A stretch of DNA of 64,000 bases from Okapia johnstoni (Eukaryota; Chordata; Mammalia; Artiodactyla; Giraffidae). The stretch spans positions 116,384,213-116,448,212 of the forward strand of contig CM044310.1 of the NCBI GenBank assembly GCA_024291935.2, given 5' to 3'. The translations under genes and the position numbers were made by a program. Below are positions 50,001-58,762 of the stretch, piece by piece; position 1 is the stretch's first letter, and each line of letters opens with the position of its first letter. The notes beneath the pieces are model-generated. The model did not search any database and was not told the DNA's origin. It was given only the letters and a program-made list of their open reading frames with translations.

Positions 50001-53000
50001 GAAGGAGGCCCTGCTTGGGGTCCTCTGGGAGTGGTATTCGTATAGGAGACCCCTAGGCAAGAAGACAGTCGTCGGGTGGATGGGACAGTTCAGTCAGTCA
50101 ATGTCACTGAACACACCTCTCCAAGGAGCCCTGGAGCAAATGAGACCCAGATTGTGCCCCAGTAGAGCACTCAGACAGCTGGGAGACCCTGGGGTCTCTG
50201 CAATCACACAGCCTGGGTTCAGATCCCAGCTTAGTTACTTTGTGATGGGATGCGGAGAGCCCCTGCCCTGTGATTGTTAATCGACTATTACGAGGCTTAT
50301 GTGCAGCCTCCAAGGATAGAGAAAGCCCCGGATGTCTGGGCCCACCCTCCTCCGTGGGGCCTCTGCCTTCCTGCAGGGCCTCTCTCTGCCCCCTCCCCTC
50401 TTTCAGGCTCCTGGCTGTGACAACTAATGAGGCTGCCTGCCACAGCCTCTAATTGGACTTGTCTGGGAAAGCTGAGATTGGGCGGGATGGGCCCCCCGCC
50501 CCCCCACCCCCGGCGCTGTGACCTCCCCCCGCGTCACCAGGGAATGGAAAGAAGACAGCGCTGAGCAGCAGCGGGGACAAGGGCTGGTGTAGAGTCTGGG
50601 CATCCCAGTCTCCCTGGGGCAGGGGAGGCAGTATGATCCACAAAGTGGGAAGCTGAAAGTGAGGGAAGTGGTGAGTCCTGTGGCCCAGGGCTCGGATGCT
50701 GAGAGGGGCTGGGCCCCCCCCCAGGTAGAAATCCCAGGGGATCAGACAGCTGGGTATCTGACTGGACCAGAGGCTGGGGGCCTGTGAGCCTGGATGCCTT
50801 ACTGAATTGGAGTTGAGGAAACAGCTGTATCCTGAGGGTGTTGGGTCTGAAACTGGTGGCTAAGGCTGGATGACTGGAACCCTGGTCCCCAGTGAAGGTG
50901 GTGACTAGTGGTGCAGACATCTGGGCCTCCAAGGGACGCTGGGGCTGGGCAGCTTGTGTCCTGAGTCCCCAGAGAGACGCCTGTTTCAGGGGCTTAGGCA
51001 ACTGTGACCACGGGGGTCACAGAGGCTGGGGCTTGCACACCTAAGAGAAATGACTTGGGATGGGGGCAAGGTCCACAGAGTTGACTTCTGGAGTCAGGGA
51101 AGCCTGAGCTGGAGTCCCAGTTCTCAAAGAAGACCCAGTGAGACCCAGACTCCCTGAGCAAGGCCCAATCCACCAGGCAGGAAGCTGGGGCAGGGGGCAG
51201 GGTCAGAGAGATGTCTGAGAACTGGAAGTCTCTGATCACCTGGGGGACCTGCTGGGAAAGGAGCAGCTGAGAAAGCCAATAAGGTGGAGGGGCCCCTGAC
51301 CCTTTAGGGGTCACACACAGACTCTCTGGAGAATTTGGTGAAAAAATACAGATGCTAACCTACACGCAACAGTTTCCTTGTGGGACTCCAGGGTACCCTC
51401 CAGGTCCATGTACGTGAAGACCCCTTGCTTTAAAGGTTCTGCCACACAGCTGGTGAATGGGAGCCAGGCAGGGGAGACAGATGCTTGCAGTGACTTTCTT
51501 GTCGCCCCAGGTTGCCCAGAAGAGAGGAAGAGGACGGAGCGGAGATCCGGGTCATGGTAGGCAGTCCCCAGCATCATTCACTCTAGGCCCTCAGATGAGG
51601 CTGCTGTAGTCACAGCTCCTCCCCAGCCCCTGCCCACACCCCCAAGCAGACAGAAAAATCGTTTGGCCAAGAGATAACAATGCCCTCACTGTAGCTAATG
51701 AGAGCAGACGGTGCTGTAGAGGGAGACTTCAGGCCAGTGGGCAGCCAGAATGTTCCCAGGGGACCCACACACACGTTGCACACGGTGACGCAGCCTCTGC
51801 GCCACAGACATGGCTACACCCCCAGATTGCAGAAATGCACACGTACATGTGCCCACACTCCAGAAGAGCCAGACCCTCCCCAGCCAGCCCAGAACTCCTG
51901 GGGCACCGCACCTGTCATAGCTGCCCTGCCCAGCACCACACACACCAGCTCCTTTGCTCCTCAAAACAGCAGGTGATAATCCTGGTTCTCAGGCAAAGGA
52001 AGGGAGGGAAGGAAACGTAGTGAGGTCAGAAGCCCGAAGGTGTGCCAGCCTCCGTTCTGGGCACCTGGGACTCTTCAAGGTCCACTCTGACCAACATGCT
52101 CTCCCTGGCCCACCTCTTTTTGCACCACACCACACTCCCAGCCGTGGAGACTGGGGCCCACCTCAGCTTCCTCACGGCTAGTGTGACGACGATCTTTACC
52201 CAGCTCCCAGGGTGAGGATGGAGGTTAAGGATCGAATCATAAAGTGCCTGGCACAGAGCAGATGCACAGTAGGTGACCGTGGTGAAAACAGTGGCTGAGA
52301 CCAGGGTGTTGCTGGAGCTCCTCATTTATTATTGTATTGTTATTGCGATAATCATTGTCCACAACGGCATACGTGATTGAAAGCCTGAGATCTACAGAGG
52401 GGCACCCTTTCAGAAAGACACAAGGGAAAAAGAGAAACACATGGGGGATGAGGTAGTAAAGTAAGGAGTATTGGGGGCTTTAATCTTAAAATACCTGCTG
52501 GGCCTGGTGCAGGGCAGGAAGATGGACCCAAGGAGTGTCCATGCTGAACTAGGCCCAGCCCAGGGCTGGATTCCTGGAGGAGAACTTTGAGAGTCTTTGA
52601 CCTCAGGGGGCCTGGGTACTTCCAGAATCAGACAGAAAATGGAAATAATAATATTGAGTAGCTCACATAGTTATTGAGTGCTGTCCACCAGGCACTGTTC
52701 TAAGCCCACCTCCTGATAGTTTGGGTTTTGCCCACATTCTCTCATTCATTCTCCACTTCAGCCCTTTGAGGTGGGTGTCGTCATCACCCCTGTCTGGCAG
52801 ATGGAGAAAGTGGGGCCTGACGAGGTGGGGTGACGTGCAAGCGACACGCAGCAGAAAACTGGCAAATCTAGGAGCCCAACGCAGCAGCATGTGTTGGGGA
52901 GGCTCTCACACTGAACCACTGTGTCCCGCCTCCTTCCTTGTGCTCACTTCTGTCCAGTGGGCTGACTCGAGCACCTCTCCCAGTCCAGACAAACCTGAGA

Positions 53001-53535
53001 CCCCAGGGTCTCAGGTTTGTCTCCTTTGTCCTTCCAGGTCCCCATCCATCCAGGAGACTCACACCCTGGAGACATCCTCAGAAACCCTCCTGAGAGGTAG
53101 CGGCACCCGGGGGCCCGGGACGGGACTTGGGGGCTGAGAAGAAGACCAACACCATTGCCCTGCCTTCCTTTCTCCTTAGCAACCCCTCAGAGCTGCAGCA
53201 AGCCCTGGTGCCCGTGGTGAGGGAGATGGTCCCAGTCAGGAGGCCTGTCTGGGGCCAGCTCTGCCTGTGCCCCCTGCACCCCCGGCGGCTCAGGTGCATC
53301 CCACAGCGTCTCCAGAAGGAGGGTGGTGGTCAGACATCTGGGACACCACGGACTCCCCTGGGCGCCACCAAGCACTGTGCTGCCTCCCCGCAGGGTCACC
53401 TGGCACTTCGTGATCCCAGCGCCACTCCTGGGCCTGCTGCTGCTGCTGCTGCTCTCCGTCCTGCTGCTGGGCCAGCCCCCGCCCCCCACGTGGCCCCACC
53501 TCCAGCTCTGCTACCTCCAGCCTCCTCCAGTGTGA
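32021..53535 (+). CDS. KASH5: KASH5 (CCDC155), meiotic LINC-complex dynein adaptor, complete
   Basis: KASH5 sits in the outer nuclear membrane of meiotic cells, binds SUN1 and activates dynein for telomere-led chromosome movement. Coding exons: 32021-32063, 35342-35446, 35868-36054, 36545-36609, 37785-37851, 38101-38262, 38526-38643, 38966-39016, 45065-45142, 45409-45465, 45937-45996, 46668-46732, 46900-46987, 47266-47388, 49710-49768, 51511-51556, 53038-53096, 53180-53293, 53394-53535. They total 1689 nt = 562 codons plus stop, with all phases matching and length equal to human. In order: start MDMPEGQ, EF-hand-like region (about residues 35-110; CDPQRTGTV, LDPSGEG), coiled coil (about 160-350; LSSLEDLELSNRRL, LEEQNRSLL), acidic linker, membrane segment (about 527-542, Leu run) and KASH tail ending QPPPV. 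The exon-5 donor (GTACCT) is weak. No canonical AATAAA is seen within 1 kb after the stop. Confidence 0.97.
32555..33040. repeat. old DNA-transposon-like repeat split by a Bov-tA SINE
   Basis: TAGCCACATTGAATTAAAAAG and ACTAAGTCTTCAAAATCTGG to the left, and TTACACCAATAAAGCATCTC to the right, belong to one old repeat. The antisense Bov-tA SINE (about 32778-33001) is flanked by ACTTTACAC(T/C)AA at 32766-32777 and 33002-33013, a near-perfect target-site duplication. Confidence 0.7.
33421..33437 (+). promoter_or_regulatory. CTCF-like motif
   Basis: CACCAGTAGAGGGCGTG fits the CTCF core (CCASYAGRKGGCRS). Occupancy unknown. Confidence 0.4.
34085..34255 (+). repeat. MIR SINE
   Basis: ATGTGACCTTGGGCAAGTTT, CTCGTTTGTAAACTGGGGC, CTCCTAGTAAATGCTGAATA are in MIR order. 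Antisense MIR-like words also follow at 34325-34385 and 34700-34760. Confidence 0.8.
35131..35146 (+). promoter_or_regulatory. CTCF-like motif before KASH5 coding exon 2
   Basis: ACAGCAGGGGGCACTT fits the CTCF core. It lies about 200 bases upstream of exon 35342-35446. Confidence 0.4.
36610..37784 (+). other. KASH5 intron between exons 4 and 5 (coding numbering)
   Basis: 1.2-kb intron. Left part is pyrimidine-rich (36770-37000), followed by an A/T-rich block with AACAATAAAACTTTCTTGAC near 37235, and a purine-rich block at 37270-37530. No exon or recognisable SINE. Confidence 0.5.
40560..40685 (+). repeat. CHR-type SINE
   Basis: GGGACTCCCCTGGCAGTCCA head, AGTCCCTGGTCGGGAAACTA, A-rich tail. 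Confidence 0.85.
41925..42262 (+). repeat. long CHR-2-type SINE
   Basis: GGGCTTCCCCCGAGGTCCAG head, GTTCGATTCGTGGTCTGGGA, then the CHR-2 body (GCAACTAAGCCCCTGCACC, AGCAAGAGAAGCCACTGCA) and an A-rich tail. Confidence 0.85.
42855..43330 (-). mobile_element. BovB (RTE) LINE 3' fragment
   Basis: On the minus strand the piece encodes a degraded end of the BovB reverse transcriptase reading frame, with VMYGCKSWTIKKAER recognisable, followed by non-coding BovB sequence (plus-strand AAGTATTGGAGGTTCAGCTT and GCATCAGGGCCTATTCCAGT). The frame is broken; it is a dead fragment. Confidence 0.85.
43918..44391 (-). repeat. two antisense CHR-type SINEs
   Basis: Copies at 43918-44038 (AACCAGGGATTAAACCCCAG, TCTTAACCACTGGACTACTG) and 44255-44391 (TACCAGGGACTGAACCCAGG, CACTAGACCACCAGGGAACT). 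Confidence 0.85.
44655..44892 (+). repeat. L1 3' end with A-tail
   Basis: GGATCTACTGTATAGCACAT, CTGTTCACCTGAAACTGTCC and GTTAATCGGCTATACCCCAA, then a long A run, as in ruminant L1 ends. Confidence 0.8.
45544..45752 (+). repeat. Bov-tA SINE
   Basis: GGGCTTCCCAGGTGGCACTA head, TCAATCCCTGGGTTGGGAAG, GACTGAAGTGACTTAGCCGT end. It lies between KASH5 exons 45409-45465 and 45937-45996. Confidence 0.92.
47389..49709 (+). other. KASH5 2.3-kb intron
   Basis: Contains an antisense CHR-2-type SINE (48205-48522; GCTGAGCCACCAGGGAAGCC at its end), a CTCF-like GCGAGTAGAGGGCAGTTG at 48894-48911 and purine-rich DNA at 48.95-49.6 kb. No exon seen. Confidence 0.55.
49769..53037 (+). other. KASH5 introns flanking the small exon 51511-51556
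   Basis: Mostly unique-looking DNA. A MIR-like piece (CACAGCCTGGGTTCAGATCC) is near 50205-50226, degenerate GGGTATCTGACTGGA-type repeats lie at 50.7-50.9 kb, and an antisense MIR (ATGGAGAAAGTGGGGCC) is near 52640-52850. Confidence 0.5.
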
Positions 53536-55890
53536 GCCATGCCCCCCACCCCTGCAGAGCAATGTCTTGTTCGGTGACTCCCTGGGGCTCTTTCTACTGT
53601 TATTCCCATGGTCCTGCCACTGTGACTTGGGATTATCCCACTGTCAGGGACCCCAGATACAGTGCTCCAGGATCCACACCCCTGTATTGGGTTTTTATGT
53701 GAAGTCTCTTGGTTTTTTAATGATAGCAAAACACTAGGGGTTATAGTTTCCTCACAAACCAAGTCTGAAGAAGGGCAGCTGTCAGCCCACAGCTCAGTCT
53801 CCACAGCATTGGGGCAGAGTGCTGTAATTCTCTCTACCTCTCTCGGCCCTTCCCTTGTGCTCAGGAGATGATACTGTAGCTTCATAAGTCATGTCTGCAG
53901 GAAGAAGGGGACACATCCCTTCCTTTCTATAAAGAAAAGCAATAGCCTTCCCAGAGCCAGCAGCAGACTCTGCCTTGTTGGCCAGAACTGTTCGGCATGA
54001 CCACTGCTCGCTGCAAGGGCAGCTGGGAGACTCCTGGCAGAAAGGGAGAACAAGGTGTGGGCCAGGCACACACACACACATACACACATGTCACCAACAG
54101 CTAGCAGGAAAGGATGTGCCATTTGTTCATTCAGCTAATTCTTAGTGATCATCTGTTTGCCATGGCTAGATCTTAGAAGACAGAAAAACAGACCCTCCAA
54201 TGCCAGGCTGAAGAATGTTGATTTTTCTCCTGAGGATGACAGGGGTTTGGGGATGTTTTGTTACTTGTTTTTGGTTATTTACTTTGTAATTGAGCTGTAA
54301 CTGACATACAGTGATAAATGGACAAATCCCAAATATCAGCTGGATAAATTATTGTACATATAAACACCCATGAAAGCAAAACCCGGGTCAGGACAGAGAG
54401 CAGTTTCAGCACTGCAGAGACTTCTTCAGGAGAGCTTGGAGCAAGAGAGGGACCGTGGTAGAGGTGGCTTCAGGCACTGTGAGAGCTCACAAAAAGCACA
54501 TAACCCCGCCTGGAAAGTTAGAGATTTCTTTCCAAATATGGGACAGATTTTGCATTTAGTCTTGAAAGATGGATAAGGTTGGTTATAGTGAGCAGAGGTG
54601 GTGAAGGGTATCCCAGGCAGAGGGAAAAAATGAATGTGTAACGACCAGGCGGATGGAAAACTTGTCTGTGTGTAGAAAGCCATAGACAGCACTATGTTGC
54701 TTGAATTAAAAAAAAAAAAAAAACTGAAGCCAGAGATGGATTTGATGCTTTAGAGCTGCAAGAAGTAAGGTAGGTAGACAAGAGTCCATTAAGCATTTTG
54801 AACACCAGCTTGAGCTCTACTGCCAAGTGTCCGAGAAAGGGCTCTGATCAGAGAAGAGGCAGAATCAACTCTAGGTGGGAAAGAGACCACCTGAGCCTGT
54901 ACAGGGGATGGATAATGGAGTGAAGCTGGAGGCAGGAAGCAGGGAAAAGGTAGGAGGGCATGAGGCCTGAGCTGGGGTGGATGGAAAGAAGCGCAGGGCA
55001 GAGATTGGTAGAGCAGGAAGGATAGCGCCAGGCCTGACAGGCTATGAAGGAGGATGAAGGGGGAAAGCAACGGCCGGCATGTGACCCAGTGACTGGTAGA
55101 CAGTGGAGCCATTCCCAACGTGGGGACCCCATGAGAAGGAGTGGGTTTCGAGGGACACTGAGCTATGTGGGATGGAGTGTTCCAAGAAGACTGAAGCCCT
55201 GAACCTTGAGCTCTTAGTCTGGAAATGGAGTCTGGGTGTTACTAGCTATGATGGTGATTGCAGTGTGGAGATTGCTGAGATTTCCTGAGGAGAGGGGAGT
55301 GGCGGGAGAAGGGAAGGGGTTCCAGGCACCATTCTCTGAAAAGCCTCAAATGCTAGGAAAGAGATCTGGGGAGGAGGAAGTACAGGAAGAGCATAGGCCA
55401 AGATCCAACAAGACCCAGTTACCAGGCCCTTCAGCAAACAGAGGATAAGCTGCCTCTTAACATTTTAATTCTATTTCTCCATGAAAGTAGAGGAATGATC
55501 AGACTTCTAAAGTTGCACATATTTGGGTTCCAGTTATCCTTCTGTCCTTTCCTAGCGCTGACAGCCTGGGGAAATGACCTCAGACTGCCAGAGTCTTGTT
55601 TGTAAAATTTGGCCAACTCCTTATTTTTGTGACATGTGCATGCTCAATCATGTCTGACTCTTTGCGACCCCATCAACTGTAGCATGCCAGGCTCATCTGT
55701 CCATGGAATTTTCCAGGTGAGAATACTGGAGTGGGTTGCCATTTCCTACTCGAGGGGATGTTCCCCACCCAGGGATCGACCCTGCGTCTCCCAGGTCTCC
55801 ATGTCTCCTGCTTTGGCAGGCGGATTCTTTACCACTGAGCCAGCAGGAATAGTCATTCATTGCTTAGTATTTCTGAGTAACAGAGAAATA
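53536..55890. other. KASH5 3' flank and intergenic DNA
   Basis: After the stop, about 350 bases probably form the KASH5 3' UTR, but only weak hexamers are present (TATAAA near 53928). Beyond this there is a CA repeat at 54068-54090, an A run at 54707-54723 and an antisense Bov-tA SINE at 55632-55850 (GTCTGACTCTTTGCGACCCC, CACTGAGCCAGCAGG). No gene supported. Confidence 0.5.
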
Positions 55891-55913
55891 GGCCCCACCC
55901 AACAGCCTAACGG

Positions 55914-56119
55914 CCAATTAGGGCGCGATCCGCCTCTCGGAATGCAAATTACTGGAGAACTTGCCAATCACAAAGTGCCTGCCCCGCCCCCTTTCCCCAC
56001 GATGACGTGCCCAGCTCTCTCTTGTGAAGACCAATCAGAACGCGGTCCGCGCGAATTGCCCCGGGAGCACGGCTCAGAACCCTCAGCCTCTGGTTAAGGG
56101 GGTGGGTTGCCATGGTCAC
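55914..56119 (+). promoter_or_regulatory. promoter-like motif cluster without an assigned gene
   Basis: Within about 205 bases: CCAAT at 55914, 55964 and 56031 (all plus orientation), octamer ATGCAAAT at 55942-55949, CCCCGCCCC at about 55982, CRE-like TGACGTGC at 56003-56010, and X-box-like GTTGCC-AT-GGTCAC at 56106-56119. CpG is locally high. The word set recalls core histone or MHC class II promoters, but no such gene follows. Confidence 0.45.
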
Positions 56120-56389
56120 CATTGAGGTGCAGGATTGAAGGGCCAGCGGAGCCTCCAGAGACAGACAAAGGAAAAAGCGGGGGGCAGATTGTGATTAGCT
56201 GCTTTCTCGCTTCCTTCACGGGTGGGCCAGGTTTTTCCCCGTCTGTGTCCCATGCCTCCTGGAGCCTGTCACCTGTCTCCTTTCTCCTCACCTCCCGTCC
56301 CGACTGGCACCCGGATGATCTGGGAATCATGCAGTTAGAACACCCTGCAGAAACTGCTGCAGGCTGCTGCAAGAGAGGCGGAAACCCTT

Positions 56390-56533
56390 TTCTATTTTTT
56401 TGGGGGGGGGGGTGTGTGGTGGGGTGGTGGTGAGCTCCGTGTGGCCTGCCGGATGTTTGTTTCCGTCCAGGAACTGAACCCACCCCAGCAGTGAAAGCGT
56501 GAGTCCTAACACCACATCACCGGGGAATCCCCA
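56390..56533 (-). repeat. diverged CHR-type SINE (antisense)
   Basis: T-run and G-run head, CCAGGAACTGAACCCACCCC, GAGTCCTAACACCACATCAC and CGGGGAATCCCC end. Confidence 0.65.
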
Positions 56534-56921
56534 GAAACCCTTTTCTGATAATACATTTTGCTTCCAGAAGGGCGCTAGACTTAAGTCTTCTAATTGTATA
56601 TCTGGTTTAAGTCTTACAATAGATGAGGAAAAGGGAGCTGAAAGATTAGAAGCCCTTCCCAATACCACACAACTAGGTTTAGGGGAGCCTGGTTTTGAAT
56701 AGCAAGTACATCTCCAGAGCTCCCACCCCATCCCACCGCCTCCGATCTTTCCTCTGTGCCCGAAGTAGAAGTCGGGAAGTGATGAGAGAGTGAAAGAAAA
56801 ATTCAGAGAAAATGAGAGCTGGAAGAAAGAGATGGAGACCTATAGGAAGAAAGAGGTGGTGGTGGGGGGACACGAATGAGTCAGGCAGAGAAAAAAGAAC
56901 GTGATTAAGAATTGAAGGAAG

Positions 56922-57026
56922 GTGTTCGCTTCAGCAGCACGTATACTAAAAATTGAAACGATACAGAGATTATCATGGCTCCTGTGCGAGGATGACATGA
57001 AAATTTGTGAAGCGTTCCTTATTTTT
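56922..57026 (+). pseudogene. U6 snRNA retropseudogene
   Basis: 105 bases closely match U6 from its 5' end (GTGTTCGCTTCAGCAGCAC; true U6 has GTGCTCGCTTCGGCAGCAC) to the terminal GCGTTCCTTATTTTT. Substitutions and a short deletion disrupt the central part (CAGAGATTATCATGG against CAGAGAAGATTAGCATGG). A 13-base direct repeat GAATTGAAGGAAG flanks it (56909-56921, 57036-57048), which shows insertion by retroposition. No U6-type upstream promoter (PSE, TATA) is visible, so it is probably inactive. Confidence 0.93.
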
Positions 57027-57492
57027 CAGAAAAAGGAATTGAAGGAAGTTTTAGCCATAAAGAAGAATAAAGGAGACGAAGAATCCCCAGAGGGCCGTGA
57101 AGCCAGAAGGAAGAGAATTATAGAGACTCCGGGAGAGGAGGACAGATACCCAGTGAGCTACAGAGACCCAGAGAAGGGCCAGTGACCCAGAGGGGGACAG
57201 AGACCAGGGAGGTTACAGAGAGCCAGAGAAGTGGGGAGAATGGAGACTCAGGGTGGGTTGGGAGCAGCTATGCGTGTGGAGAGGGACAAAGGCACAGAGT
57301 GGGAGCAAGGGGCAGAGCTGGGACAGTAGTGTAGGAGAGGTGGGGCAGAGGGGAGAAAGAATGAGTGGGGGGGAAGATGAGAACAGAGGGGACGGAGGGG
57401 TAGAGGCCAGCCCCCGTGCACGCGCACCCCCCACACACACACACACACGCGAGGCGCAGGAAGGAGGCGCAGCCGGGAGGCGCGGCAGGGTC

Positions 57493-57498
57493 TTTATT
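57493..57498 (-). terminator. PTH2: PTH2 poly(A) signal
   Basis: TTTATT on plus is AATAAA on minus, only about 20 bases after the PTH2 stop codon, giving a very short 3' UTR. Confidence 0.8.
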
Positions 57499-57516
57499 GA
57501 GGCGGGCGGCCGGCGT

Positions 57517-58314
57517 TCAGGGCGCGTCCAGCACCAGCAGCTTGTGCATGTACGAGTTCAGCCAGTGGCGGCGCTCGAGGGCGGCCAGCAGCCGCGCGCG
57601 CGCCTCCCGGAAAGCCGCGTCGTCCGCCAGCGCCAGGCTCCGCCGCGATTCGGGGGTGGCTGGACCCGCCCGAGCCCCGCCGGGGGTGCGGGGTCTACCG
57701 GGAGATGGAAAGAGGCGGTTACCGTGGGTGCCGGCCCACCGCCCGCCGCCTGTTCTCCCCGCGGTCTAGCTCGAAGCCCTGTGACTACACCATCTGCGGA
57801 GGGGCTCGGTCTCTGCCCCCCATCTCTTGCTCTGTGAGGGTCTTCGGCTCAGTGTTCACCAGGTTCCGAGCCTCCTGAGTACAGAGACCAAGTCTGATGA
57901 CCCTGTCCGGCCCCAGCGCTCGGCGCACGCGTGGCACACAACGCAGACCCAATAAACGTTGCTCAAGGAACAAACCCGTTCCTACTTCGACTCCTTTCAA
58001 GTCTCTCAAAGCCTTTCTCAGAATCCTTTTGTATCTCTCTGTTTTGCCGATTATCTGTCAACCTCCCATCTCTGTCCTCCTCTCTGGGTCTCTATTTCCC
58101 CTTTCTGAGTCGTTGTTCCCCATTCTCTTTGGGTCTCTTTCCACCTCTCAGAGTCCCCACCTTTCCCTGGGAGACTTGGATGTCCCACTTACCTGAAGAC
58201 CCCCGCGGGAGGTAGGGCGACTCCTGAGGCCGTGCGGTGGCCCCAGGACACAAGAAGCAGGAGCAGCAGCAGCAGCCACACCCGGGGGCTCCTGGGTACC
58301 TGGCGGGTCTCCAT
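57517..58314 (-). CDS. PTH2: PTH2, precursor of tuberoinfundibular peptide TIP39, complete
   Basis: PTH2 encodes the secreted neuropeptide TIP39, the ligand of the PTH2 receptor in brain and testis. Coding exons on minus: 58314-58193 (122 nt) and 57694-57517 (178 nt), 99 codons plus stop. Start METRQV precedes a Leu-rich signal peptide (about residues 1-30). The propeptide ends in a dibasic site (ESRR, residues 56-59), followed by the mature peptide beginning SLALADDAAF and ending KLLVLDAP. The mature part counts 40 residues here (FREARARLL) rather than the 39 (FRERARLL) known for bovine and human TIP39: one extra Ala codon in a GCGCGC tract. An upstream acceptor (CTACAG before GTGATGG) shows that a 5' non-coding exon exists; a TATA-like box is at 58462-58469. 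Confidence 0.96.
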
Positions 58315-58461
58315 CACCTGTAGAGAGACAAGAAAGAGCTCAGTGATGCCCACGCCTGGGCCCAGAAACCAGACCCCATCATCCACCCACCCAGCCCCGA
58401 AGCCCATTTGCAGGGTGCCCTACCGCGCAGTGGGCTCCCGGCAGCGAGGCTGGCAGCCCCC

Positions 58462-58469
58462 TTATATCA
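58462..58469 (-). promoter_or_regulatory. PTH2: PTH2 TATA-like box
   Basis: Minus strand reads GATATAAGGGGG in GC-rich surroundings, about 150 bases before the start codon. A donor (GCG|GTAGGG) near 58426 would end a short non-coding first exon 35-40 bases downstream. Confidence 0.6.
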
Positions 58470-58615
58470 CCTCCACAGCCCCCGCAGCGGCCAGTGACGC
58501 AGACCAGGGGGCCGGGGGCACCGGGTCACCCCCACCCCAGGCTCATTAGGAGCTGCCAGCGGTAATGAGGAGCCAGCCACTAATTGATCTGTGGTGGTGG
58601 ACATGTGAAGGTAAG

Positions 58616-58762
58616 TATGCTGCTGCTGCTGCTGCTAAGTCGCTTCAGCCGTGTCCGACTCTGTGTGACCCCATAGACGGCAGCCCACCAGGCTCCTCCG
58701 TCCACGGGATTTTCCAGGCAAGAGTATTGGAGTAGGGTGCCATCGCCTTCTCTGGAAGGCAA
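58616..58762 (-). repeat. Bov SINE (antisense) with CTG repeat
   Basis: TGCTGCTGCTGCTGCTGC microsatellite followed by CGCTTCAGCCGTGTCCGACT and CCACGGGATTTTCCAGGCAA, the reversed Bov-A end. Confidence 0.85.

Noticed and set aside
56922..57026. A functional U6 snRNA gene
   Set aside because: There are internal substitutions and a deletion, no PSE or TATA upstream, and flanking direct repeats that mark retroposition.
58193..58314. PTH2 as a pseudogene because of the extra codon
   Set aside because: Signal peptide, dibasic site, splice sites, stop and poly(A) signal are all intact; the insertion keeps the frame.
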